DNA of 64,000 nucleotides from Epiperipatus broadwayi. Lineage: Eukaryota; Onychophora; Udeonychophora; Euonychophora; Peripatidae. Shown in pieces: positions 22,015-33,012 of the stretch. Within the stretch, counting starts at the first letter, position 1. Every line of letters starts with the position of its first letter. Where the stretch lies: positions 1,239,350 to 1,303,349 of the forward strand of contig JAQFVV010000274.1 of the NCBI GenBank assembly GCA_028023455.1. Reading direction: 5' to 3'. The position numbers and the translations under genes were made by a program. The notes beneath the pieces were generated by a model. That model saw only the letters and a list, made by a program, of their open reading frames with translations. It did not search any database and had not been told where the DNA came from.

Positions 22015-24679
22015 TCCACTACCACATATTGAAACGAAAACTTTCCCTTCTGTTTCACCATCAACCTAATGACCTACTCGTCTGAACTAGTTTCGAACCT
22101 ATTCTAAATATCAAAATGTTATATATAAGTCGAGCGGTAAAACTTTGCTATCATGGCCGCCTAAATGGCATCATCCATTTACATACGAAAGTAAGCTATA
22201 AATAGACAGGTTTGATAAAATTATAGCGTAGAAATCCTCATAATTATTCATAAAATATTTTATTAATGTATAAGTCAATTCTAAATTTTATATTCGTATG
22301 TGGATGGATAATTTAAACCATGGAATGAAGGCATAATGATTTGTACATATAATATTTAAGATTAAATAAAAATAATGTAAAATGTTTTCTTTAAAATATA
22401 TTTACGGTTTTCTGATTTAATGTTTTATAGATATAATTGAAATTAAAGTATTTTTTTTATAAGATCTGTCAAATTTGCTTTTTTTAAATAAACAATATAA
22501 AGAAAATATGTTAAAAGTTATTTATATCAAGTTAAAATAAAAGTCATCGGTTTATAATTAAAAATAGAAATTTTGTGTAAACAAAAAAATCAATTAGTGA
22601 CTGCACCTGGGGTAAAAGTAAAATCTAGTTTACTGATTGAATTTGTTTGCAACAAAAGACATTATTATTAAATCAGAATACTGTTACTATCTGCTAAGCC
22701 TCAAAAATCTTTAACACCTAAAAAAAGAATTTAATTAACGAAATCAGAATCAAAATGATATAATTTATATATTTTAATAATTTTTTTAAGTAAATGAAAT
22801 ATAACACCTCTGAGACTTTATCAGTAGTAGAAAATAAGATTCTATGATTTTGTTTAATTAAAAGTCAATTGTTCCTGAGGCAAATGAAATTCCAAAAGGT
22901 GTTAAGGCTTAGTAGGTGGAAATGTATAAATAGGCCATATTTTAAGCAGGAAAGATATACTCCATCTTGCTTTTGAAGAGATGTTTCTACCAGAAGCTGA
23001 AAATTTATTAATTTTCGCTATGTCTTGCTAGTCATGCAAAAATTTGCTGCCGTTCCCGCGATGGAATGCCCAAGTTCAATTCACCCAAGGCCATAGCAAC
23101 AACCAACATTGCCCTAACAAGCTTATAACAAATAGAAGATGCCGTAAGCCGCTAAAAAGAACTTGCCCTCATTCCAATTTCAGTCCAGCTACAGCAACAC
23201 CATTTTAAATCGTCTCCCAACTAAATAGAAGATGCCATAAGCTGCCAAAGAACTCACCTTCATTCCAGCTCGAGTATCTCCAGTCCAGCTATAGGAGAAC
23301 TGTTTTAATATTATTAAAATCACAGAGCTCTGTGTAAAAATTCAAAATGATCATTATTTCTTCAAAATCAGGTTAGCTAATTATATTATTGTAAACTCTG
23401 TCTAAATTGTTTTATAAATAATATTTGAATACTATAAATAACCTACTTATGCTAAATTTCTTTATTAATTTAATGTTTTGCTATATAACTTGATCACTGC
23501 AGTATATTTACTTTTCTTTTGCTTATTTTTATTATTAATTATGCCTGTGTCTCGAAACGGCGCGCATTTAGTTATGAAATATATTCTTTTTGAAAATATT
23601 TTTTTAAAATCTTCGAATTGTATTAATTATAGCATCATTTTGCGCTCGGTTTTGAAACACTAATTTATAAATAGTGGCGACCCTTTGTGCTCATTGTTAT
23701 TTTGTCACTTATTAATTAATTAATGTAAATATAAAATGTGGCTTATAAATCCAAGTTTGCAACCTTTAATTTTTATTTTACTTGGAATTAAACTAGCCTG
23801 GAAGGTAATTATAAGTATATTTTTCTTATTAAAGTATTTGTAAGTCCCTTACATATACTTTCCCCCTTAAGAATTTATTCGATATACATAACTGAAAAGA
23901 TTGAATGGGATAAAGTAAAGTATATATATTCCTGTCAGTAGCATATATGTAATTTTCATGCTACATAAGAGTTGGCTCTTTTGATCAAGCTGATAAACTT
24001 GTGCTCATTTAATGTATGATATTTAATTTATAATATACTTCGGCTTGGCGGATGTTAAATTTATTAATATTTTATCGTTGGGCTGTTTTTTTTATATATA
24101 TAAGATGGAGCCACGGTAAATCCAGCCCATCTTCCTCTCTTATGGGAAGTGCAATAGCTAAGACTGAGCGAAGGGCCAGATTAGCATGTAAGTCCCCCAC
24201 CTCTTATGAACCAAATCAAGGTTCTCTTTTAGCAGCATGACAAGCAGTCATTGGGTAAACTGGTGTTGGTCACAAAAACCCTAAAACTATTTTTCCATCC
24301 ACAGAGCAACTTTATTATTATATTTTACTTGTGCATAGCATATTAGTAAAATCTTTATAGCTAACTGTACCTCCCAAATATACAGTCTTCGGCATTGATC
24401 TGAAGTATTCTTGAAAACCTGTTCGATCTAAAGCTATCTGGGATGCTTTATACACCCATATTTAATATATAAATTAGTCATAACAGATGTATTATTAAGC
24501 TTCACTCCAGACTTGGTTTGATTACATGTATAATTGCCACTCGAACTGATGATGAAAGGGCATAACTAATAAGTGGAATGTAGTGATTTATTATATAGCA
24601 TAATATTTAGCTTCGTTAAATTTGAGCCACAAATTTATTTAACCCAAATATCAACTATTGTTTGTACAATTGCCTAGAG
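22015..24679 (+). repeat. Dispersed repeat A (inverted partner of 52,085-54,896)
   Basis: The start ('acatattgaaacgaaaactt', 'caccatcaacctaatgacct', 'cgtctgaact') and the end ('gatgatgaaagggcataact', 'aagcttcactccagacttgg') are found as reverse complements at 54.7-54.9 kb and 52.15-52.3 kb, in collinear order. The copies are clearly diverged by substitutions and indels. No long ORF is present. A TATA-like box with a conserved leader (24,090-24,240) and an AT-rich body suggest an LTR or non-autonomous element, but no terminal structure could be fixed. The right end is interrupted at 24,679 by the hAT transposon; the partner copy continues past that point. Confidence 0.75.
24092..24245 (+). promoter_or_regulatory. 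TATA box and conserved leader inside repeat A
   Basis: 'tttatatatataagatggag' followed by 'ccacggtaaatccagcccat' is nearly identical to the reverse complement of 52,605-52,660, where it reads 'ccacggtaagtccagccc'. A TATA element sits just before ATGGAGCCACG, and in copy B an ideal splice donor (GTAAGT) follows at once. The block through 'ttctcttttagcagcatgac' is one of the best-kept parts of the repeat. It looks like a core promoter with a short first exon or leader; function is inference. Confidence 0.4.
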
Positions 24680-24745
24680 CAGGGGTGGGCAAATAGCAGC
24701 CTGCGGGCCACATGCGGCCCGCGAAGAGTTTTTTTGTGGCCCGCC
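24680..24745 (+). repeat. hAT left terminal and subterminal inverted repeat
   Basis: Perfect outer 11 bp CAGGGGTGGGC, then 'aaatagcagcctgcgggcc' and a GC-rich subterminal hairpin 'gcgggccacatgcggcccgc'. Such subterminal GC motifs are the usual transposase binding region of this group. Confidence 0.85.
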
Positions 24746-26291
24746 AAGAGAGTCAAAATAATCCACCTTGTAATATTTTTCACGTTCAGTTAAGCCTTCT
24801 ATTACGAACTAAAATGCATGAGAGTTAATCAAGCTATGAAAAAGAAAATATATTCAGATCATTTACGAGTCTGGGTATCTCAAGAACATAGCTATATTTC
24901 CTAATTAACTTAACCTAATATTATTTATGATTTGAAGTGCCAGTGGAATCAGTTTTTTATTTATTTAAAACAGGATGCCAGAATTCATACAAGAATTCGC
25001 TGATATTCGTCGCGTTGCACATCGTAAATTAAAAAGAAAATACTAAAAGTAAAATCGGGATAACGTTGTATTATTTTTCCGGGGTTTAACTAAACAATCA
25101 TATTGGCAAAGGTAATTTATAGACTATAATAAATTAGCAATAATAACGCACAATGAAAAGTTGATATTAAAAGTAAAATATTTTATTTAAACAAATGAAA
25201 AATATTTAAAAGATAAATTACTAATAAATTGAAAAAACATACATATATGCTTATCCAGACAATGATATTGATTAAATAATTCTTGTTACAAATTTTTCAC
25301 ACTTCTACAAAGTTCCTTGAATGATAAAAAATGGAAATGTCTCTATTAGTAGTATGTTAGAAGCTTATAGTTACATTAGTTGGCCAACATTTTTAGTCAC
25401 AAATCGGGAATAAATAATCTTAGCTTACCGGTAAGTTTGTCATGTACATGTATTTCTTGGGATCCCAAGATCATAGGAAGTTAACTAGTTTCAGTCTGTC
25501 AACATTCTCTTAACACTCCTGGTCAGTTGCAAGGTATAGCTTGACATGAAGGTTCTGGAGTAATATCTTTACAGCGAAAGAAAGTGTCCACATGCTGTGA
25601 TTTCTATTCATGCCTGACGCATTGGTTCAGCTTATGAATATTCTGGGATGTGGCATTTATCGCAATTGAGAGAACAGGAATCACATCTAGCCCTGTTCCC
25701 TCACCCATCCATGCATGACAAAGCCAGCAAAAGACCCCGCTCGAAGCTATTTGGTTCATTTTATACTCTCGATCAGTTTTTTAGTTTTCTGCGCATATAT
25801 TTTATTTTTTTGTTTTTTGTAGTCGCAATCTTGTACGTTTGGATTTTTTTTTTCATTTATTTATCTGGATTAGTAATCTGTTTGTCTTTTTTAATCCTTC
25901 CAATTTTAACTTTTATTTGTAAATGAATAAATAATTCGAAACAAACAATCAACTTTCATTGCACGTTTTAAAAAAATAAATTATACTAAATAAAAAAAAA
26001 TTAAATCGCATATTTTACACGAACTTTAAACTTGACTTTTTTTTTTAGCTTTCAAGTATTATCAAATGCCAAATATATTTGGACCATCTATATGTAGATG
26101 GAACAACCTTGAAAAGAAATTTCCTCCTGTGCGCAACCGAAGATTCATCTCGTATTTTCCACTAGGACGGCCATGTCAATACGCATGCGCAGTGTAGATA
26201 TAATGTATAGTGCTTTTTCCGGTTAATCTGTTTAAATTCAATTTTTGTCTTTGCAACAGTAAATATATAAATTTCCAACTTTAGTGAAACC

Positions 26292-28100
26292 ATGAACCCT
26301 CCAAAAAAACATAAAATCTGTGATGAATGTTGTGTGTTTAATGAAGAATGGACAAACAAATATTTCTTTGGTAATACAGGGAATAAAGCAGTTTGTTTAT
26401 TGTGTCATGAAACGATAGCCATATTTAAGGAGTACAATCTGAAACGACATCATGAAACAAAACATAGGGAATTTGGCTGCAAACTTTCCAAGGAAGAACG
26501 TAAAATAAAAGCTGCAGAGTGTGTGAAAAGGCTGAAGAAGCAACAAATATTATTTACAAAGCAATCAATATTTCAAAATAGCACTACAGAAGCAAGTTTC
26601 ATGGTAGCCTACAACCTTGCTAAATGCAACAAGCCTTTTTCAGATGGCGAGTTTATTAAGCAATGTATGGTAGAATGTGCAAGCATAATGTGTCCTGATG
26701 TGAGAAGCAAATTTGAAAGCATTTCATTGTCAAGAAGAACTATAGTGTGGTGTATTGACTCAATTAGTGATGAACTCACAGAACAGCTGAAGACTGCGAG
26801 CAAAGGTTTTGTTTGGTTTTCTTTGGCACTGGATGAGAGCACAGATAATGAAGACACTGCACAATTACTCATCTTTATCCATGGAATTGATGAAAATTTT
26901 GTCATCACAGAGGAATTACTTGGCCTAAAATCACTGAAAGATAGAACCACTGATCAGGAATTGCTTGAGTGTGCTGTGAATTGTGTGGAGAAAAGTGGCT
27001 TGTCCTGGAACAAAATGGCAAGCATTACAACAGATGGGGCCAGAGCTTTCAGTGGAAAAAATGTAGGTATGGTTAAGCTTTTAAAAAACAAGTTACAAGC
27101 ACAAGACACAGACAGTGATATCTTGTCTTTTCATTGCATTTTGCATCAGGAGAGCCTTTGTAAAGCTGCACTGGACTTAAAGCATGTGGTAGATCCTATT
27201 GTTAGTGTGGAGAACAATCAGAGCAAAGGCATGCCCCCATCAACAGTTCAAACTTTTCTTGAGGATGTGGAGGCAGAGTATGAAGATGTAATTTACCACA
27301 ACAGTGTGAGATGGTTAAGCCTGGGCAAAATGATAAAAAGAGTCTGGGCATTGCAGAATGAAATCCTCTTATTTCTGGACATGAAGGAGATATCTCATGA
27401 TTTTGTTACAAAAATAGGATGTGAGGAGTGGAGATATGAGATGATGTTTGCAGCTGATGTATTTGAGAAATTGAATGAACTGAATGTGACATTGCAGGGA
27501 AAGGGATTGTTTGCACATGAAATGTGGAAGCATGTAAAATCATTCAAAGCAAAACTAGGTCTATTTGCAAGGCAAGCAGCTGGAGGCAATTTTTGTCATT
27601 TCCCTTTATTAGGAAAACAGAAAGTGCCTGAAAGTGTTTCTGCTAAGATTAGGGATCATCTGCAGAGTTTGGAGGATGAGGTCACAAGAAGATTTCAGGA
27701 CTTTAAGAAAATTGAGCCTAAATTCAATTTGCTCTCTTATCCTATCACTGCTGATATTGACACAGCACCTGAAGAGCTGCAGCTTGAACTTATTGACATG
27801 CAGTCAGATCACACTGTGAAAGAAATGTTTAATGCTGTGACATTAGTTGACTTTTATAAATCTTTGTCTGCTGAAAAATTTTCATGTATAAAGAAATTTG
27901 CTGGGAAAATGTTCTCTATATTTGGGTCTACATATATTTGTGAGCAAAGTTTTTCTTGCTTGAAGATCAACAAGAATAAATATAGATGCTCTTTGACAGA
28001 CATTAACTTGCAGGCTGTGATGAGAATCTCAACAAGCAATCTCACTCCTGATTTCAAAAAAATTATAGAAAAGTGTGATAGGGTACCTTTGTCTCATTAA
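26292..28100 (+). CDS. hAT transposase with BED-type zinc finger, GTF2IRD2/ZBED-like
   Basis: The cut-and-paste transposase of the surrounding hAT element, 602 residues in one uninterrupted frame; the Met at 26292 precedes the zinc finger by about 30 residues and suits the family start. Residues 35-60 form a C-x2-C...H-x4-H BED-like finger (CLLCHETIAI...HHETKH) for DNA binding. The RNase H-like core follows: 'LALDESTD' (first catalytic Asp, about 178), 'ITTDGARAFSG' (second Asp, about 247), the conserved 'FHCILHQ' and 'VRWLSLGK'. The C-terminal hAT dimerisation segment has 'FGSTYICEQSFSCLK' and 'NKYRCSLTDINLQAVMRIS'. All main family blocks are present in the right order. It lies between intact terminal repeats, so it is either recently active or domesticated. 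No intron is needed and codon use is as AT-rich as its surroundings. Confidence 0.92.
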   Translation: MNPPKKHKICDECCVFNEEWTNKYFFGNTGNKAVCLLCHETIAIFKEYNLKRHHETKHREFGCKLSKEERKIKAAECVKRLKKQQILFTKQSIFQNSTTEASFMVAYNLAKCNKPFSDGEFIKQCMVECASIMCPDVRSKFESISLSRRTIVWCIDSISDELTEQLKTASKGFVWFSLALDESTDNEDTAQLLIFIHGIDENFVITEELLGLKSLKDRTTDQELLECAVNCVEKSGLSWNKMASITTDGARAFSGKNVGMVKLLKNKLQAQDTDSDILSFHCILHQESLCKAALDLKHVVDPIVSVENNQSKGMPPSTVQTFLEDVEAEYEDVIYHNSVRWLSLGKMIKRVWALQNEILLFLDMKEISHDFVTKIGCEEWRYEMMFAADVFEKLNELNVTLQGKGLFAHEMWKHVKSFKAKLGLFARQAAGGNFCHFPLLGKQKVPESVSAKIRDHLQSLEDEVTRRFQDFKKIEPKFNLLSYPITADIDTAPEELQLELIDMQSDHTVKEMFNAVTLVDFYKSLSAEKFSCIKKFAGKMFSIFGSTYICEQSFSCLKINKNKYRCSLTDINLQAVMRISTSNLTPDFKKIIEKCDRVPLSH

Positions 28101-28274
28101 ACTGATTCTAAAATTAAATGTTATTAAACTGATTCTAAAATTAAATGTGCACAATAAATAAATTAAATAAAACTGCCACTATCTTATTTAATTTATAGTT
28201 ATTGATTTTTATGGTACAATTTATACCTTTTCTGAAATGCAAAGTTGACTAATGAATGCAGTCATTTTAAAAGG

Positions 28275-28340
28275 TGCGGCCCTTTGCTAATCTCCATTTC
28301 CACAAAGTGGCCCCCAAGCCAAAACAATTGCCCACCCCTG
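28275..28340 (-). repeat. hAT right terminal and subterminal inverted repeat
   Basis: Ends 'ttgcccacccctg', the inverse of the left end, preceded by 'gtggcccccaagccaaaac' and 'ggtgcggccctttgctaatc', which mirror the left subterminal GC-rich motif. Confidence 0.85.
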
Positions 28341-28348
28341 TATTACAG

Positions 28349-29460
28349 GATAACAATTTACATGGTATAATGGTTATATCATATTTATTTCAAATTTAAA
28401 GACCAATATCATTCATTTGTTAGATGGTATTACTGATCATCAGTCATTAAGATGATGGCATGAAATGCAGATGCTGATGAATACCAATAGTGACATGTGG
28501 TGGATAATATTTTTTATTTTGATGAGATTATGTGGAAGTGTTATAATTCATAGTTATTATTATTTTTTAAGTTCATATTTTGTCCATTATAATATTTTCT
28601 ATTGAGTTATAATTAAATTTGTTAATTTAATTTTATCTTACATCAAGCTCTATTTTACATGTGAACATACATGCAGCATGAACCTAAGAACTGTACAATA
28701 TAACCAAAATGCAGATTTAGTGCTCACATTGGCTAGACATCTTATCATAACTCATACTTGAAGAGAGTAGCTGCTCAGATTACGATTGAGTTCTGAGAAT
28801 TTAATGGATTGAAGTGGAGAGTGGGTGGATCCTGATAATGTTACTAAACGAAAAGGAATTGGGTGGTATTTAAGATCTACTTTGACTGTAATGTTGCTGG
28901 ATCTTTCCAATCCTCCACGGATGGCTGGTCTCATCGCGGTGGATATAGTAGTGTGGGGAGAAGTAAATGACAGGGGCTGGTCGTCCACCTGTTACAAGTG
29001 AGACACATAGCCTTATAAGGTTCTCTCAGATAATGCTGTTCAATTTCAGAATTGCTCAACTAATAATCTGCCTATGAGGTCATCACCCAAGGCAAGCAAT
29101 CTTGGAGGAAGTTTATTATATGTTACATGATCTATACCTATGGCACATGCACCATGCTTAACATGCCAACAATTATCAATGGTACTTGGAATGAATTGGA
29201 ATAATAAAAAAAAAATATTTTAATTACAGCGACTTTTTTTTGTTTACACTTTCAACATTGAACTTACGATTAAATCATTATTTATTAGAAAATAACTTTT
29301 GACTTCATTTAAAATATATTTTTGTTGGAAAGTGAAATAAATTCTACATATTCACATTTTATTTTAGATAATATTAAAAATGAGATTGTAGTCCAAATAA
29401 AAAACTTATTATGTTATCAATTCTAGTATTTTCAGTAGCTCATCGGTGGTGCTTCTTTCA
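28349..29460. other. Non-coding DNA between two hAT elements
   Basis: No supported gene. I could not align this convincingly to the part of repeat B that should follow the insertion point, so repeat A may end close to the hAT junction. A slightly less AT-rich patch at 28,760-29,120 shows no recognisable domain on either strand. Confidence 0.35.
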
Positions 29461-29472
29461 AAAAAGACAGAC

Positions 29473-31250
29473 TCTTGGCATATTGACTGAGAGATGCCCC
29501 AAAATGTCCCACAAAAAAACAAAAACATGATATTCACTCTTTTCAAGACTCTTGGACAAATGAATATGGATTTTTACAGCAAAAGGATCATGCTCTGTGT
29601 TCATTATGCTGTGAAAGTATTGTGTCTTACCTCAATTGTACAAAGACATTATCAGACTAAACATCTGTTCACATTTAAAAACTCAGATGAGAAAAATGAA
29701 GCTATAAAAAGCTGTTTCTGCCTTTAAGAAACAAATGATTTATTTTAGTCAAGTAATTGGAACCCAAAATAAAACTACCAAATGTAGTTATCATTGTGTG
29801 ATTCCGAAAAGCAGACCTTTCACAGATGGACAATTCATCAAAAAAACGTTTTTGACAAGAGCTGAAATCTTACTCAGCGATCTATTAAATAAACAAATGT
29901 CTCAAATTTGAGAAATACCAGCTTCTGTAAGATCAATTCAAAAAAGAACTGACATGGCCGAATATGTAATAACAAAACAGAAAACCAGTTTACAAGCTGT
30001 TGCATTCAGTGTTGCTGTTGATAAAAGCACTGATGTAAGTGACGTGGCACCCCTAGCAATAGTTGCATGATATTGTGACAATCATACTGGTACAACAAAG
30101 GGACATAACATTTTCACTGCATTTTTTAATTATTTTGAAAATCAAAAAATTAACATAAATAAAATAATTAGTGTTACTATCGATGCCAGCCATGCAATGA
30201 TCAGAAAGGAAAAGTGATTTGTTAAACTTCTTGATAATTATATTAAACATCGAAAATTGAATTTCCACTGCATTATACAACAGAAAAAATTAGTGGCAAA
30301 AATCTCATCACAATGCTTGAAATTTGTAATGGACACTGTCATTAAAATAGTTAATTTCATAGTTTCTCATTCTTCATTGACACAGGCAATTTAAATCCCC
30401 TTTGCAAGAAATAAATAGTGTATATATATGGACCTCCTACTACAACAGCAATGTTCATTGGATTAGTTGAGGTAATGTCTTTAACAGGTATGTATCATGT
30501 CTGAAAAAAATCAAGATGTTTCTTGGTGAAAAAGAACATTATCTAGAAAAAAATGGTGACTGGTTTATGCAAATTGGTGTTTCTGACTGATATAACTCAA
30601 CATCTCAATGAGTTAAACTTGCATTTGCAAGGGAAATGTCAAACAGTAATAGAACTTTTTGAATATTGGAAAACATTTGCATCAAAATTAGATATATTTT
30701 GTTGACCATCTATAAGTACATTCCAAATTAACATTAACAAAGATGAACTTTAAAAATACATTGAAGCTCTCAGAGCAGAATTTTCCAAATGATGTGAAGA
30801 CTTTCAAATACACATATCCATATTTCTTTCCTCATCAAACCTGACTTAATTGATTTAAAGATGACTCCATTTGACTTATCACTTTTTGAGTGGATGAATA
30901 CTGATAGTTTTGACATGGAATTAATCGAATTAATGTCATCATAATTGTCAAAAACTAAATTTGTACAATTGTGGAAAACTCTTGAAGGGAAATGTTTAGA
31001 AAAGTTGGTTGTCATTCTCAATTGTTGGACATCATTATTTGAAAGATTTAATTCTTTGAAAAAAACTGCTTGTTCTCTGCTTTTGGCATTTGGTTCAACT
31101 TACTTATGTGAACAAATTTCCTCAAATATGAAAAATATTTTGAGTTCATAAAGAAGTTTCCAAACACGTGAACATTCAGAAGCATGTGTGACGCTAAAAG
31201 TGACCAATTATACACCTGATATTGAGCAAATAGGTACAAGGACAAGGTTC
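29473..31250 (+). pseudogene. Second hAT transposase (ZBED/GTF2IRD2-like), heavily mutated
   Basis: Frame-by-frame translation gives the same family as the gene at 26.3 kb, but from a different lineage. It starts near 29,494 with a BED-type finger ending 'VQRHYQTKH'. At 29,812-30,066 come 'PFTDGQFIKK', 'RAEILLSDLL' and 'AFSVAVDKSTDVSD', where the catalytic Asp block reads VDKSTD instead of LDESTD. 'FHCIIQQ' and 'VMDTVIKIVNFI' follow near 30,258-30,360, then 'LNELNLHLQGKCQ' near 30,605 and 'FGSTYLCEQ' (dimerisation region) near 31,090. At least five stops or frameshifts separate these. The element ends could not be recognised. It is an old relic. Confidence 0.75.
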
Positions 31251-31313
31251 ACATTAACTTATTTTAATAAAATATTAATTTATTAAGAGCAAGCAGATAA
31301 TATAATAATAACA

Positions 31314-31795
31314 TGAAAGGCTGAAACCTTTGACAGAAGCACCTTAAAAATGCTTATATGACAGCCAATCAGATATAATGACTGCATAGGAAACTCTCAA
31401 GTCAAAACACAAGGCAGACATTTTACGAGAAAAAGATGGTTACCACCTTGTTCTCTACTTACATTTGTATACAAATAAGCCAGTCTTAAGCATTTTGAAA
31501 TGAGAGCATGAAGCACCTTCACATTTAAATCGAAAGATTTCATGTTGTTTATTTATATATAATATTTAATGAATTAAATGTGAAGGTGTTTAAAGCTTCA
31601 CATTCTCATTTCAAAATGCTTAAGACTGGCTTATTTATATATAAATTTCAGTAGAGGAGAAGTGGGAACCATCTTTTTCTCAAAATCCCTGCATTGTGTT
31701 TTGACTTGAGAGTTTCCTATGCAGTAATTATTATATCCGATTGACTGTCACATAAGCATTTTTAAGGCGCTTCTGTCAAAGGTTTCAGCCTTTCA
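31314..31795. mobile_element. Fold-back element (MITE-like) with arms of about 220 bp
   Basis: The left arm begins 'tgaaaggctgaaacctttga' and the right arm ends with its reverse complement, 'aaaggtttcagcctttca'. Pairing continues almost without break inward through 'gactgcataggaaactctca' (opposite 'tgagagtttcctatgcagt') and 'agccagtcttaagcattttg' (opposite 'caaaatgcttaagactggct') to 'ccttcacattta'. A spacer of about 40 bp lies near 31,535-31,570. There is no ORF. Immediate flanks are 'ataaca' and 'cattat', so no clear target duplication is visible. It is a non-autonomous fold-back transposon or an inverted duplication. Confidence 0.85.
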
Positions 31796-31799
31796 CATT

Positions 31800-33012
31800 A
31801 TTTTTATTTTAATAATAAAAAATGGCTAATCATATTAGAATTCATGATAATTTTTTATTTAAATCATATATTTTGTATGGGTAAAAAGTTGTAATTTATA
31901 ATAATTTTTAATAACATGTTAAAAATTACAAATTTAACAAAAGGTACTTTTCATGTATGTTTCTATGTATTTTAAATATTAAATAACCAATAATATAAAA
32001 TCTAGTTATAATGGAATTCAAAAGTATATATTATATACTATATTATATATAATTTTGAAGCCCATTATAACAACCAATTTTGATAGTGTATAATATAAGA
32101 TTGGTAAAATCATGTCATGTGGAATAACATTGTAACATAGGTTCAGCATGACACTACTAAAAGGTTGCTGACCTGTGATCTATTGTATGAGATAATGTTT
32201 ACAAATGCTAAGTAGGCCTGTAAAGGATTTAATTTATGATTTCCAGTTTTGTATAAAGCTACGTATATCTCAGAATATAATAATTCAGTAGTACAGTAAG
32301 AAAATAGTACTCTCATTGTCTTGCTTGTATGAATCATAGCCCCATGTGCCACATCCATATCCAATGTAACAATTGAGACTAGATGATGAGAACAGTTTTT
32401 AATTTAATAATGATATTGTAGTGAAGCATTGGAGAATAAAAACTAGGTGTATTAGAGACTTTTGCCTATCGTTATTGAATGATATTGAATTGTTTGGTAA
32501 ATAGTCTTCTCATTAAAAGAAAACTCAGTCTATGGAATGGCTGCAAATATTGTATTAATTTTTAATATTAATCTGCTAATAATAACAGGATCTGGAGGAA
32601 TGTACAGAAAAATTATGTTAAAGATGATTGTATTATATTAAAACAATTATCATCATATGAGGGTCTATATAAACTTGTTGAATGTTTTAAATAAGCATGT
32701 ATTTACAATTAAGTACCCATTCCTACTGATGGTGCAAAAAAGTTTTTTAAAAAATAGAGAAACCTTTACTAATAGTCAGCTGGATCAATCTGAGAACTAC
32801 TATATTTTTTTGTTTCTAATAGGCCTAGTATGTGAGGTTGAACTAAATAACCATTTATAATCCATTTTAATATTTAAATTATTACCACCACTAACTATAT
32901 ATATAACAAATTATGATAAACACATTATTAAGCAAACACAGTATTAACTAGAATGCAAAATTATATAGTAAAAAGGTTATTTCTGCCATCTCATGTATAT
33001 ATATATATATAT
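31800..33012. other. AT-rich DNA ending in a (TA)n tract
   Basis: No supported gene; open frames here are AT-driven. The last part (32,995-33,012) is a TATATA microsatellite that serves as the insertion site of LTR element copy 1. Confidence 0.4.

Larger units (their letters stand above)
24680..28340 (+). mobile_element. hAT DNA transposon (BED-finger transposase) with terminal inverted repeats
   Basis: The left end 'caggggtgggcaaatagcag' (24,680) and the right end ending 'caattgcccacccctg' (28,340) are inverted copies. The subterminal sequences also match ('tgcgggccacatgcggcccg' against the 'tgcggccc' and 'gtggcccccaagcc' region). CAGGGGTGGGC-type ends are typical of hAT/Charlie-like elements. 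The 3,661-bp element holds one transposase gene. Flanking octamers (gcctagag left, tattacag right) agree at only 4 of 8 positions, so the target duplication is mutated or not exact. It is inserted into repeat A, because the inverted partner copy runs through the left junction ('gtcctagagtaatg'). Confidence 0.9.

Noticed and set aside
23670-23695. 'tggcgacccttt' as a retrotransposon primer-binding site inside repeat A
   Set aside because: It is not kept at the matching place in repeat B, and no LTR boundary lies next to it.
25648-25926. Open frame inside the hAT element upstream of the transposase, with a hydrophobic end
   Set aside because: T-rich low-complexity translation with no similarity to hAT accessory proteins.
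28752-28988. Minus-strand frame in a less AT-rich patch
   Set aside because: No domain, no repeat partner, and length is within chance for this composition.
30053-30280. Minus-strand open frame inside the second hAT relic
   Set aside because: It is the antisense of recognisable plus-strand transposase sequence.
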